Shown: piece after piece, positions 1 to 8,504 of the stretch | Layout of the letters: each line of letters begins with the position of its first letter | How positions within the stretch are numbered: the first letter of the stretch is position 1 | Source: Methylococcus sp. | GTDB lineage: Bacteria; Pseudomonadota; Gammaproteobacteria; Methylococcales; Methylococcaceae | Assembly (NCBI GenBank): GCA_028688525.1 | Contig: JAQTYA010000020.1 | Coordinates: forward strand, 1 to 38,193 | Length of the DNA stretch: 38,193 nucleotides | Reading direction: 5' to 3' | Notes under the pieces: model-generated | The model's input: the letters and a program-made list of their open reading frames with translations, nothing else | Told to the model about the DNA's origin: nothing | The model's database searches: none | Program-made: the position numbers and the translations under genes

Positions 1-1056
1 AAGGAAACCATGGACGGCATCGATGTGCTGAGGGTCTGGACCTACATTACTGCGAATGAAGGGTTCTTCCGGCGCATCCTGGATTACCAGAGCTATATGC
101 TGGCTGCCATCGCGGCGGCTCCGTTCGTGCGGAAGGTCGACGTCGTGGTGGCCACGTCGCCGCAGCTGTTCACGCCTTGCGCAGCGTATGTGGTCAGCCG
201 CGCCAAGCGGATTCCCTATGTGTTCGAATTGCGCGATCTCTGGCCCGAATCCATCCGGGCGGTGGGAGCGCTGAGTCGGGCGCCGAGGATTTTCGCTCTG
301 CTGGAAAGGCTCGAACTTTTTCTGTATCGCAAGGCTGAGCGGATCGTTTCGGTAACGGAATCTTTCCGGCGAAATCTGATTTCCCGGGGCATCGCGGCGG
401 AAAAGATTTCGGTCGTGACCAACGGCGTCGACGCCGCCCGTTTTCATCCTTTGCCGCGCGATGAGGCGCTGGCGGCGCGGTTTGGCTTGTCGGGCAAGTT
501 CGTGGCGGGCTATATCGGCACCCATGGCATGGCTCACTCGCTCGAAACACTGCTCGATGCGGCGGCTTTGCTCAAGTCTCATCCGGAAGGCGCCGATATC
601 CGGCTGTTGTTTCTGGGCGATGGCGCAAGAAAGCAAGCGGTGAAAGATAAGGCTCGGGATATGGGGCTGGACAACGTCCTGTTTCTGGATTCGGTACCCA
701 AGAATGAAGTACCGCGCTACTGGTCGTTGCTGGGCGTGTCGGTGATACATCTCAAGAAAACCGAACTGTTTACCACCGTGATTCCTTCCAAGCTGTTCGA
801 GTGCATGGGGATGGGCATACCCGTCTTGCATGGGGTCGCGGGCGAATCTGCGGAGATCGTGGAGAGGGAAGGCGTGGGCCTGATCTTCGAGCCGGAGAAT
901 GCCGAAGCCCTGACCGCCGGCCTGTTGCGCTTGAAGAACGAAGCGGGGCTGTATCGGGAGATTCGCAGCCGCGGACCGGTGGCTGCGCGGCATTACGACC
1001 GCTCGGAGCTCGCCATGCGCATGCTTTCAGTACTTGAAGCCGCCTGCCAGACCTGA
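1..1056 (+). CDS. Glycosyltransferase family 4 (5'-truncated by window edge)
   Basis: Transfers a nucleotide-activated sugar during exopolysaccharide repeat-unit assembly at the cytoplasmic face of the membrane. The frame is open from base 1 (Lys-Glu-Thr precede the Met at 10), and the text from that Met matches the middle of WbuB-like enzymes, so the usual N-terminal ~60 residues lie outside the window. Counting from Met10, FELRDLWPESI (72-82) and NGVDAARF (138-145) are typical of GT-B family 4. The donor-sugar site is the later segment around SAEIVEREGVGLIFEP. It is followed after 23 bp by the WecB gene on the same strand, which supplies an activated amino sugar. Donor and acceptor cannot be told from sequence. 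The family call is firm; the exact sugar is unknown. Confidence 0.9.
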   Translation, partial: KETMDGIDVLRVWTYITANEGFFRRILDYQSYMLAAIAAAPFVRKVDVVVATSPQLFTPCAAYVVSRAKRIPYVFELRDLWPESIRAVGALSRAPRIFALLERLELFLYRKAERIVSVTESFRRNLISRGIAAEKISVVTNGVDAARFHPLPRDEALAARFGLSGKFVAGYIGTHGMAHSLETLLDAAALLKSHPEGADIRLLFLGDGARKQAVKDKARDMGLDNVLFLDSVPKNEVPRYWSLLGVSVIHLKKTELFTTVIPSKLFECMGMGIPVLHGVAGESAEIVEREGVGLIFEPENAEALTAGLLRLKNEAGLYREIRSRGPVAARHYDRSELAMRMLSVLEAACQT

Positions 1057-1079
1057 TTCAGCCGAATTAAGGAGTATTT

Positions 1080-2183
1080 GTGAAAGTCATCAATGTCGTT
1101 GGGGCTCGACCCAATTTCATGAAAATGGCGCCGATCATCGAGGCCATGGACGCCCGGCCGGACCATTTTCGCCATGTGCTGGTCCACACCGGCCAGCATT
1201 ACGACGAGCGGATGAGCCGGGCTTTTTTTGACGATCTCGGCATGCCCAAGCCGGATATCGATCTGGAAATCGGTTCCGGCAGCCATGCCGAGCAGACCGG
1301 GAAAATCATGATCGAATTCGAACGGGTTTGTAAGCAGGAGGCTCCCGATCTCGTCGTCGTTGTCGGTGACGTGAATTCGACTCTGGCTTGCACCGTGACC
1401 GCCAAGAAACTCGGCATTCGCGTCGCCCATGTCGAGGCCGGGTTGCGCTCCCGCGACATGAGCATGCCGGAGGAAATCAATCGGCTATGCACGGATGTGC
1501 TTTGTGACTACCTGTTCACCACCGACACGCTGGCCAGCGAAAATTTGCGCAACGAAGGGATTGCGGAGGACCGGATCCATTTCGTCGGTAATGTGATGAT
1601 CGATACCCTCGTGAAGCACAGGGCGTTGGCCGCGCGCCGTGAGCTGCTTAGCCGCTGGGGGCTGCGGCCCGGCGAGTACGCGACACTGACGCTGCATCGT
1701 CCTTCGAATGTCGACGATCCGGAGATTTTTCGCGGCATCCTGGAGGCTCTTGCCGAAGTCGCGCGCGACCTGCCGATTGTTTTCCCGATTCACCCCCGTA
1801 CCCGCAAGATGGCGCAGGAGTTCGGGTTTGCCGGCTATTTTTCGGAAGGTACGCCTGTCCGCAATATCTGGCTGACGGAGCCTTTGGGCTACCTAGATTT
1901 TCTACATCTGAACATGCATGCGCGGATGGTCCTGACCGACAGCGGTGGCTTGCAGGAAGAAACGACGGTACTCGGTGTGCCTTGCATTACCTTGCGGCGT
2001 AATACGGAGCGGCCAATCACCTGTATACAGGGGACCAATCTGCTCGTGGGCGATCAGCCATTGGCCATTCTAAATGCTGTAAAACGGCTGCTAAATGAAG
2101 CACGGAAAGTGAGGGGGATTCCAGAGAAATGGGATGGCCAAGCTGCTGAACGTATTGTTGGGATATTGGCGGCTGGAACGTAA
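1080..2183 (+). CDS. wecB: UDP-N-acetylglucosamine 2-epimerase (non-hydrolysing)
   Basis: Interconverts UDP-GlcNAc and UDP-ManNAc in the cytoplasm, giving a precursor for ManNAc or ManNAcA in surface polysaccharide. The 367-residue length is normal for the family. Visible signatures are GARPNFMKMAP near residues 8-18, HTGQHYD (36-42), GDVNST (96-101), HVEAGLRS (117-124) and EEINR (131-135), followed by the C-terminal segment DSGGLQEE that binds the UDP part. The start is GTG at 1080, supported by TAAGGAG at 1068-1074 with a 5-base spacer. It lies 23 bp behind the glycosyltransferase gene, so the two are probably co-transcribed within the exopolysaccharide locus. The C-terminal codons are richer in A/T than the body, which may mark a recombination edge, but the protein appears complete. 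Confidence 0.95.
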   Translation: MKVINVVGARPNFMKMAPIIEAMDARPDHFRHVLVHTGQHYDERMSRAFFDDLGMPKPDIDLEIGSGSHAEQTGKIMIEFERVCKQEAPDLVVVVGDVNSTLACTVTAKKLGIRVAHVEAGLRSRDMSMPEEINRLCTDVLCDYLFTTDTLASENLRNEGIAEDRIHFVGNVMIDTLVKHRALAARRELLSRWGLRPGEYATLTLHRPSNVDDPEIFRGILEALAEVARDLPIVFPIHPRTRKMAQEFGFAGYFSEGTPVRNIWLTEPLGYLDFLHLNMHARMVLTDSGGLQEETTVLGVPCITLRRNTERPITCIQGTNLLVGDQPLAILNAVKRLLNEARKVRGIPEKWDGQAAERIVGILAAGT

Positions 2184-2489
2184 AGTCAAAATGCCCTGGC
2201 TCCGAAATTCTGCAAGATATGGGGGATGGGGCTCTGGGGGCGTCCGCTCCGGCACTATGACAATTTGATGCGAGGCATGACTTTTGCGTCTATCATGGGA
2301 GCATTGCAGGGGCGATACGGCCTTCAGTCGAATTTGATCTGTAGCTCCCCGCCTACCAGGGATTTTCATGGTGCTTATGGCAATGTCTTGGATTTCGCCT
2401 ATTTTGCGTCGGCTAGGCCATCTCGGCCCATCGTCCCGTGAGTCTTCCTGGGATCGATTCCGTTTGTGCCGTGAGACGAGGTACCTGTG
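2184..2489. other. Intergenic stretch without a recognised gene
   Basis: About 300 bases separate wecB from the outer-membrane barrel gene inside an otherwise tight locus. An open frame of 71 codons (2226-2441, plus strand) is present, but it has no recognisable domain, no good ribosome-binding site and no signal peptide. I see no strong hairpin with a T-run. The stretch probably holds the promoter for the export genes; ACGAGG at 2476-2481 serves as the ribosome-binding site of the next gene. Confidence 0.5.
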
Positions 2490-3866
2490 ATGAATACTTG
2501 CCGATTGGGATCGCGTAATCGAGGCAGTGTCGGGTTTGCGGGACGCTGGTGGCAAAGCGTCTTCACCGCCGTTTTTTGCAGCAGTGCGGCTGTTTCAATC
2601 GCGGACGATGGCATCTCCGGGCCAGGATCGGCTTCGGGGGGAGGCTACAGTGCTTACAGCTCGCCTTTGATGTCGGGCGGAGGAGACAGTCCGTATATAC
2701 GCACGCGGCCAATTCTCGATACGGGAGAAGCGCCGGTTGAGGGGTCGGGATGGTTGGATGGGTTTCGGCTCCCTCTGCTGGCAAGGATTCGGGTCGGCGA
2801 GTATTACACCGACAATGTTTTTTATAACAATCTGGCGCGGCGTTCTTCGTTCGTGACCATAGTCAATCCTCAATTTCTGGTGCCGATGCGCTTCGGCAAG
2901 CAAAATTTCGGCGTTGCTTATTCGTTTAAGGGCAGCATCTACGAAAACGCCTCGCAAAACAATTACGTCGATAACTATCTGAATGCGTTCGGCGATATCG
3001 AATTCAGCCACCGCGCCCGCTTGATGCTGTCGGGTAGCTTGGTATTCGCCCACGATCCCATCGGTACGATGTTCAGTCAGGGTAATGTCGTCCAGATACT
3101 GAACGCACCGAACGAATGGCATGAGCAGACCTTCGGTGCCCAGTTCCGGTACGGGGCGGACAAGGCAAAGGGGCGCATCGACGTTTATTTCAATTATGTC
3201 GGGCGGACCTACGACAATCATCCTCTGCTGACACAGCAGCGGAACCTCGATGGCTATACGGTCGGGGGCACCTTTTATTACAAGGTAATGCCGAAGACGT
3301 CTTTGCTTTTTCAGATGGACCAGATTTTTTCTGAATATCGGTATACGCCTTTGGGTGGCCTGTCTTTGAGTAGTCGGCAGGGGCGTTATCTGGCCGGGGT
3401 GCTGTGGGAGCCGACCGCTAAGACCGCCGGATCGATCCGCGCGGGCTATCTGACTAAGGATTTCAACGATTCCGAGCGCGGCTCGTACGGTATGCCGACA
3501 TACGAGGCCGCAGTGTCCTGGGCTCCAAAGACCTATTCGACCTTCCGCCTAGCAGCCTCCAAGACCGCCAACGAGTCGGTTTATATGGGAGCTAGCTTTG
3601 CCGACAGCCAATATTACGCGCTGGCTTGGAACCATATCTGGCTGGAGCGGTTCAGCAGCCGTGTTGAGGTGAATGCCCGAGAGGATAAATATCTTGATTC
3701 GGATATTACTAATAAAGGGTTCGGGGTCTTTGCTGGGGTTTATTATAAGCCACAGCGCTGGCTGACGACGGGGCTTAACTATTATTACACCCAGCGCAAT
3801 TCGACGCGGCGCATTTACAGTTACGATGCCAACATGATAGAGCTGAATTTGCAGATGAATATGTGA
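2490..3866 (+). CDS. Outer-membrane beta-barrel protein of exopolysaccharide locus (EpsL-like)
   Basis: Predicted outer-membrane barrel of the type found in exopolysaccharide operons (EpsL/BBP2 group), probably involved in polysaccharide export or anchoring. The N-terminus has a basic stretch followed by a hydrophobic core and an Ala-X-Ala-like end around residues 22-40, that is, a signal peptide. A Gly/Ser-rich linker follows, then from about residue 90 to the end alternating amphipathic strands rich in Tyr, Phe and Trp, for example GEYYTDNVFYNN and WLTTGLNYYYTQRN. The last strand ends in NLQMNM rather than with a terminal Phe. The start could be GTG 2487 or ATG 2490; ATG is preferred because ACGAGG then sits 8 bases upstream. 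The family call rests on strand pattern and context; no catalytic motif is expected. Confidence 0.8.
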   Translation: MNTCRLGSRNRGSVGFAGRWWQSVFTAVFCSSAAVSIADDGISGPGSASGGGYSAYSSPLMSGGGDSPYIRTRPILDTGEAPVEGSGWLDGFRLPLLARIRVGEYYTDNVFYNNLARRSSFVTIVNPQFLVPMRFGKQNFGVAYSFKGSIYENASQNNYVDNYLNAFGDIEFSHRARLMLSGSLVFAHDPIGTMFSQGNVVQILNAPNEWHEQTFGAQFRYGADKAKGRIDVYFNYVGRTYDNHPLLTQQRNLDGYTVGGTFYYKVMPKTSLLFQMDQIFSEYRYTPLGGLSLSSRQGRYLAGVLWEPTAKTAGSIRAGYLTKDFNDSERGSYGMPTYEAAVSWAPKTYSTFRLAASKTANESVYMGASFADSQYYALAWNHIWLERFSSRVEVNAREDKYLDSDITNKGFGVFAGVYYKPQRWLTTGLNYYYTQRNSTRRIYSYDANMIELNLQMNM

Positions 3867-3952
3867 TTGCGGATGGCGCGGGAGGTTGCGCGGCAGTTTT
3901 TTAAGTCTGGAACGGTGTCGATGTAAGGTTTTGATGGGTAGGGCTTGTTGCT

Positions 3953-4492
3953 ATGCAGACAGTGATTTTTCGTTTGATCGTTGTTTTTCTTGTGCAGTTT
4001 TCTACGCTTTCTCATGGCGAGGGGTTGCCTGCCGTTTCCGATTACCGCTTAGGTTCGGGCGATCTCATCAAAATTTATGTTTTGAATGAGGACAATTTGA
4101 GCATGGAGGCTCGTCTGAGCGATGCCGGCACCATTTCCTTTCCTTTTCTCGGGGAAATCCATGCCCTAGGTCGCACCGTGGGCGAGTTGGAGGCGCAGAT
4201 TACCCAAGGGCTCAAGGGGCCCTATCTGATCGATCCCAAGGTCAACGTCAGCGTTGTCGAGTATCGGAGGTTTTTCATCGGGGGCGAGGTCAAGGCGCCG
4301 GGAGGCTATCCGTTCCAGCCGGGGTTGACGGTACAGAAAGCCGTAGCCTTGGCTGGCGGGTTTACCGAGCGTGCTTCCAGCGACATCGTGGTGATCCATG
4401 AGGACGATCCGACCCATACGCCTAGGCGCGTCGGGTTGGATTTCACCATCCATCCCGGTGACATTCTCACGGTCGAGGAAAGCTTTTTCTAA
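3953..4492 (+). CDS. Short polysaccharide export protein (Wza-like, Poly_export/SLBB)
   Basis: Periplasmic or outer-membrane component of polysaccharide export. Residues 1-23 form a signal peptide (hydrophobic core IFRLIVVFLVQF). The Poly_export domain begins at YRLGSGDLIKIYVLNED (about 31-47) and includes DAGTISFPFLGEI. An SLBB-type domain begins at FFIGGEVKAPGGYPF (about 106-120) and runs to the end (GDILTVEESFF). At 179 residues it is the short form: the C-terminal transmembrane helix of full Wza and the lipobox cysteine of lipoprotein members are both missing, so a separate protein, perhaps the barrel encoded just upstream, may form the outer-membrane pore. It lies 42 bp before the Wzc-type kinase, its usual partner. 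Confidence 0.9.
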   Translation: MQTVIFRLIVVFLVQFSTLSHGEGLPAVSDYRLGSGDLIKIYVLNEDNLSMEARLSDAGTISFPFLGEIHALGRTVGELEAQITQGLKGPYLIDPKVNVSVVEYRRFFIGGEVKAPGGYPFQPGLTVQKAVALAGGFTERASSDIVVIHEDDPTHTPRRVGLDFTIHPGDILTVEESFF

Positions 4493-4534
4493 TGATGCCT
4501 GCCCGCGCTATGCGCTTTCTTAGAATGGCCGTTC

Positions 4535-6850
4535 ATGACTCGTAAATTCGAATATCCTTCGATTGTTCTGGAGGCGCTGCCTCAGCCTCAGCCGGCCGAG
4601 GCTCGTCTGGATCCCGCAGATTTCGCGCATGAAGAAGAGCTGGACCTGGCGAAATACTGGAAGGTTATTCGCAAGCACCTGTGGGGTATTCTAGGGCTGG
4701 CCGTGTCGGTAACGGTCTTGGTTTTGCTCATTCTACTGTCCATGACACCGATTTATCGAGCGACCGCGACGCTGATTATCGAGCCCAAACAGCAGAAAGT
4801 CGTGTCGGTTGAGGAGCTTTACGGGGTGGATACCGGCAAGGCCGAATATTTTCAAACCCAGTTCGAGATTCTTAAATCCCGGTCTTTGGCCAAAAAGGTG
4901 ATCCAAGCACTGAATCTCGCGGCTCACCCGGAATTTAACAAACCCAAGGACGAGGGCAAGGAGAGCGGAGGCTTCGACTGGCGCAGCTGGTTACCCATTA
5001 AAACGCCTGAGCCGCCGGTATCGAGTTCGGTTTCGGCGGATCCTATCGACGGGCTTGCCGATGCGTTTCTTGCTCGGTTGACCATTGTTCCGATACGCAA
5101 TACCCAGCTCGTCAAAATCAGTTTCGATGCCGCGAGCCCGGAGTTGGCAATGCGGGCTGCGAATGCCGTAGGCCAGGCTTATATCGACAGCAATCTGGAT
5201 GCGCGTTCCGAAGGTACGAAACTGGCTTCGAGCTGGTTGGCCGCGCGTTTGGATGGGCTGCGTGCGAAGTTGGCAGAATCTGAAAAGCGCTTGCATGCTT
5301 ATCTGGAGCAGGAGCGTCTGGTCAATGTTTCCGGTGCGGGGAGCGGCGATGCAGGTCAGGTCTCCGGTGTGCTGGCTTTGAGCGCCAATCAGTTGAGCGA
5401 GATGACGCAACGGCATATCGATGCCAGGCGTGCCCGGCTCGAAGCGGAAACCTTGTACAACCAGGTGGTGGGGTTGGGAGACAAGCTGCAGGATAAAATT
5501 GAGGCGGTGCCGGCGGTTTTCAACGATCCCACGGTGCGCGACCTCAAGCAGCAGGAAAGCGAAAGCCAGGCCAAATTGAGCGAACTCGAGCAGCGTTATG
5601 GCGCTCAGCATCCGGAGCGCGTCGCGGTCGAGAGCCATCTCAAGGCGGTTCGGGCGTCGCTGCATAAGCAGATCACGAGCGTGGTTAACGGCCTCAGGCA
5701 TCAACTCGACGCCGCCAGGGCCAACGAGGCGGCTCTGAGCCGCCAGATCGATCAGGTCAAGGGCGAAATTCAAGGCATTTCACGAAAAGAGGGACAGCTC
5801 AAGGAACTGGAGCGGGAGGTGGAATCCAATCGCAACCTTTACGAGATGTTCTTCACACGCTTGCGTGAGACCTCCGAGGCAGGCGATTTGCAGCCGTCCA
5901 ACGCCCGGATCGTGGATCCGGCTCCGCTGCCTATGGTGCCGTTCAAACCTAACAAGAAGGCGGGGGGAGCAATCGCTTTCGTGTTGGCCCTCATGGCGGG
6001 GATAGGGTTGGCCTTTCTCATCGAACTCATGGATAAATCGTTCAAGGGATCCGTGGAGGAGGTGGAGCGGAAACTCGGTCTTCCGTTGTTGGGCTTGATC
6101 CCGTTGTTCAAGCAGCGGGGGGCAGGTCAAATCGACGTCCCGGAGATTTATCTCAACGACCGAACTACGATGTTCGCCGAGTCCGTGAGGACCATCCGGA
6201 CCGGCATCATGCTGTCGTCACTGGATAACCCTCACATGAATATCCTTGTGACTTCGTCGACGATGGGCGAAGGAAAAAGCACGGTGTCGCTGAGTTTGGC
6301 AATGTCCATTGCCCAGTTGAGTTCCAAAGTGCTGGTGATCGAGGCGGACTTGCGCCGCCCGAATCTCGCCAAACATTGCGGCCTATCGCCGAAAATGCCG
6401 GGGCTTTCCAACTTGGCCGCACATACCGCGTCAATTGAGGACTGCATCCATCATTTCGAAGCCGGAAATATCGACTTGATGCCCGCAGGCGTGATTCCGC
6501 CTAATCCTCTCGAGCTGATCTCGTCCCGGCGCTTTGCCGAAGTTATCGCTGAGCTTGAAGAGGTATATGATGCGATCATCTTCGATGCGCCGCCGCTACA
6601 GCCTGTGAGTGATGCTTTGGCTTTATCCCGTTTGGCGAGATCAGTCATTTATGTGGTTCAGGCGGAAAAGACTCCGGTGCAGGTGGTCCGTTCCGGTCTC
6701 GATCGATTGCGTAAAGTGAGAGCGCCGCTGACAGGGGTGGTGCTGAATCAGGTAGACGTCGATAAAGGCCGCCGTTATTACGGGGAGCATTATTATGGAG
6801 GCTATTATTACCGTTATGGGCAATATACGTCCGAGTCGATGGACCGCTGA
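4535..6850 (+). CDS. Polysaccharide co-polymerase / tyrosine autokinase (Wzc-type)
   Basis: Inner-membrane protein that controls polymer length and export through cycles of tyrosine autophosphorylation. Order of parts: cytoplasmic head; TM1 at about 50-71; a large periplasmic Wzz domain with long coiled-coil stretches (roughly 230-460); a Pro-rich PMVPFKPNKKAG before TM2 (about 477-498); and a BY-kinase domain. Kinase motifs are Walker A with MGEGKST (577-583), Walker A' VLVIEADLRRPN (599-610) and Walker B AIIFDAPPL (680-688). The tail carries a tyrosine cluster, YYGEHYYGGYYYRYGQY, which is the autophosphorylation site. The length of 771 residues is normal for fused kinases. The cognate phosphatase gene follows after 53 bp. 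Specific partners are inferred from gene order. Confidence 0.95.
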   Translation: MTRKFEYPSIVLEALPQPQPAEARLDPADFAHEEELDLAKYWKVIRKHLWGILGLAVSVTVLVLLILLSMTPIYRATATLIIEPKQQKVVSVEELYGVDTGKAEYFQTQFEILKSRSLAKKVIQALNLAAHPEFNKPKDEGKESGGFDWRSWLPIKTPEPPVSSSVSADPIDGLADAFLARLTIVPIRNTQLVKISFDAASPELAMRAANAVGQAYIDSNLDARSEGTKLASSWLAARLDGLRAKLAESEKRLHAYLEQERLVNVSGAGSGDAGQVSGVLALSANQLSEMTQRHIDARRARLEAETLYNQVVGLGDKLQDKIEAVPAVFNDPTVRDLKQQESESQAKLSELEQRYGAQHPERVAVESHLKAVRASLHKQITSVVNGLRHQLDAARANEAALSRQIDQVKGEIQGISRKEGQLKELEREVESNRNLYEMFFTRLRETSEAGDLQPSNARIVDPAPLPMVPFKPNKKAGGAIAFVLALMAGIGLAFLIELMDKSFKGSVEEVERKLGLPLLGLIPLFKQRGAGQIDVPEIYLNDRTTMFAESVRTIRTGIMLSSLDNPHMNILVTSSTMGEGKSTVSLSLAMSIAQLSSKVLVIEADLRRPNLAKHCGLSPKMPGLSNLAAHTASIEDCIHHFEAGNIDLMPAGVIPPNPLELISSRRFAEVIAELEEVYDAIIFDAPPLQPVSDALALSRLARSVIYVVQAEKTPVQVVRSGLDRLRKVRAPLTGVVLNQVDVDKGRRYYGEHYYGGYYYRYGQYTSESMDR

Positions 6851-6903
6851 ACATTGCCAGTCGTGACAAAGCCGTTTCTCGATAAACCCAGGAGGAGCGC
6901 GAA

Positions 6904-7698
6904 GTGATTGACCTTCATTGCCATCTGTTGCCGGGCATCGACGACGGCCCCGCGGATTTGGCTCAAGCCTTGGATTTGGCGCGGCTCGCCGTAGCCGGAG
7001 GGGTGTCGCACGCGGTGGTGACGCCCCATATTCATCCCGGTTGCTGGAATAACGAACGCTCCGGTATCGAGCGCGCTTGGCGCTCCTTTCAGGAGGCGTT
7101 GGATAAAAACGGGATCCCCTTGACCTTGGGCATGGCGGCTGAAGTGCGGGTTTGCGCGGAGCTGATGGGGCTTCTGGCGGAAGAGCGCATTCCGTTCTTG
7201 GGCGAATACCGTGGAAAACGGGTGCTGCTGCTGGAGTTTCCGCACGAATCTATCCCGGTGGGTAGCGAGAGCTTGGTTCGTTGGCTGCTGAAGCGAGATA
7301 TCTTGCCGATGATTGCGCACCCGGAAAGAAATAAGGCGGTCATACGCGATTTTTCCCGGATACTGCCTTTTGTCGAAATGGGGTGTTTGTTTCAGGTGAC
7401 GGCGGCATCTTTGACCGGGCAGTTCGGCGCTTTCGCTGAGGCGGGAGCGCGCCGGATGCTGGAAAACGAGTGGATCAGCATCCTCGCATCCGATGCGCAC
7501 AATGTGCAGCACCGTCCTCCCAATCTTGGCGAGGGCAGGGATGCGGCTGCGCGTTTAGCGGGGGAAGGGTATGCCGCTAGGCTGGTCCGAGGCATGCCGG
7601 CTGAAATTGTCGGGGTTTCGCCAGTCTCCATGCGGGAGTTCCCGGCCGGCAGAGGAAAAAATGGCTTCCGCGCCGGTTCCCTTGCTTCCGTGCTCTGA
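6904..7698 (+). CDS. PHP-family tyrosine-protein phosphatase (CpsB/YwqE type)
   Basis: Manganese-dependent phosphatase that removes phosphate from the tyrosine-rich tail of the kinase encoded just upstream, resetting the export cycle. The metal-binding PHP motifs are all visible: DLHCHLLPGIDDGP (3-16), TPHIHP (40-45), AHPERN (138-143) and SDAHN (196-200). The start is GTG at 6904, supported by an excellent AGGAGGAG at 6890-6897 with a 6-base spacer. The length of 264 residues fits the family. It is the last gene of the plus-strand exopolysaccharide operon; the next gene converges on it from the other strand with about 40 bp between stop codons. Only about 50 bp separate it from the kinase, which supports a functional pair. 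Confidence 0.93.
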   Translation: MIDLHCHLLPGIDDGPADLAQALDLARLAVAGGVSHAVVTPHIHPGCWNNERSGIERAWRSFQEALDKNGIPLTLGMAAEVRVCAELMGLLAEERIPFLGEYRGKRVLLLEFPHESIPVGSESLVRWLLKRDILPMIAHPERNKAVIRDFSRILPFVEMGCLFQVTAASLTGQFGAFAEAGARRMLENEWISILASDAHNVQHRPPNLGEGRDAAARLAGEGYAARLVRGMPAEIVGVSPVSMREFPAGRGKNGFRAGSLASVL

Positions 7699-7739
7699 CC
7701 TATAGGCACAGTTCGGGTACGCTCCGGCAAGCTCGGTCG

Positions 7740-8483
7740 TTAATCCTTTAGGCGTTCACAGTAACGGTCCGCCAACTGTGGCGACGAGCCGAGCTTGGCG
7801 CAAACGGCATCCCCCAGCCCCGTCTGGGAAATGATTGTAGCCATTTGCGGTTCTTGCTGCGCTAGGCCACGCAGGGCCGCGCCGGTGACCGATGCCCTGT
7901 CCGTTTCGTTCAGCCGATCCCAGTACGCCGAGCCTACCTGGACGGCGATCTGCTGCACCGGCGTTTCCCAGGGCCCCAAGGTATTGCAGCGTTCGAGCGA
8001 AAGCCGGAACTCGTCGTCGATTTCGACTACAAGCGCTTTCCACTGCAACAGTCCGGCCCATGCGTACGGCCAAGCGGGACGGCCCGCCACACCCTGCCGG
8101 GCGTGTTCTAAACCTTCCTCGGCGATCTTTAAGCGTTCGGCGGGTTTGAGGCGAGGATCGTTCATCCGCCATAGCATCATCTGGCTTAAATCATCGTGGT
8201 GCCAAGCGTTTTGCGAATCCTGTTCGATGGAATGTCGCAAGGCTTCATGGCCGATGTTCCAGTCTTCGAACGGCATGGCGCGCTCTTTCGTCTCACGCCA
8301 GGATTGCAGCCAGGCTTCTCCCGCGTCGGCCTGGAATGCGGCCCAGCTCCTTTTCAGCGCAGCATAGGACGAAGCGCACAACGCCAGGGTCACAATGAGG
8401 CATAGGCCACAGCGAAGGGGCGAGCCCGACTTTTCCTTCATTGAGTTGTAGGCAATTATTGGACTGCCACGGTATGTTGACAT
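7740..8483 (-). CDS. Membrane-anchored exopolysaccharide-locus protein (VpsP-like), function unknown
   Basis: No enzymatic family is recognised. The protein has a short basic N-terminus, one hydrophobic segment (LCLIVTLALCASSYA) acting as signal anchor, and then an all-helical, Trp- and Ala-rich soluble part with TPR-like spacing (for example AWHHDDLSQMMLW and AEEGLEHARQG). This resembles VpsP-type accessory proteins found beside O-antigen-ligase-like genes in exopolysaccharide clusters, a resemblance judged by eye. Two starts are possible, ATG 8483 and ATG 8441; neither has a clear ribosome-binding site, and the second places the hydrophobic segment nearer the N-terminus. It starts 21 bp after the stop of the polymerase gene, so it is the last gene of that minus-strand operon. 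Confidence 0.75.
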   Translation of the reverse strand: MSTYRGSPIIAYNSMKEKSGSPLRCGLCLIVTLALCASSYAALKRSWAAFQADAGEAWLQSWRETKERAMPFEDWNIGHEALRHSIEQDSQNAWHHDDLSQMMLWRMNDPRLKPAERLKIAEEGLEHARQGVAGRPAWPYAWAGLLQWKALVVEIDDEFRLSLERCNTLGPWETPVQQIAVQVGSAYWDRLNETDRASVTGAALRGLAQQEPQMATIISQTGLGDAVCAKLGSSPQLADRYCERLKD

Positions 8484-8504
8484 CGGCTGCGGAGTAATAC
8501 TTTG

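Noticed and set aside
2226-2441. 71-codon open frame between wecB and the barrel gene
   Set aside because: No ribosome-binding site, no domain and no signal peptide; kept only as an intergenic note.
3865-3905. GCGC/GCGC stem followed by TTTTTT after the barrel gene
   Set aside because: Stem of only four bases with several bases before the T-run; too weak to call a terminator.
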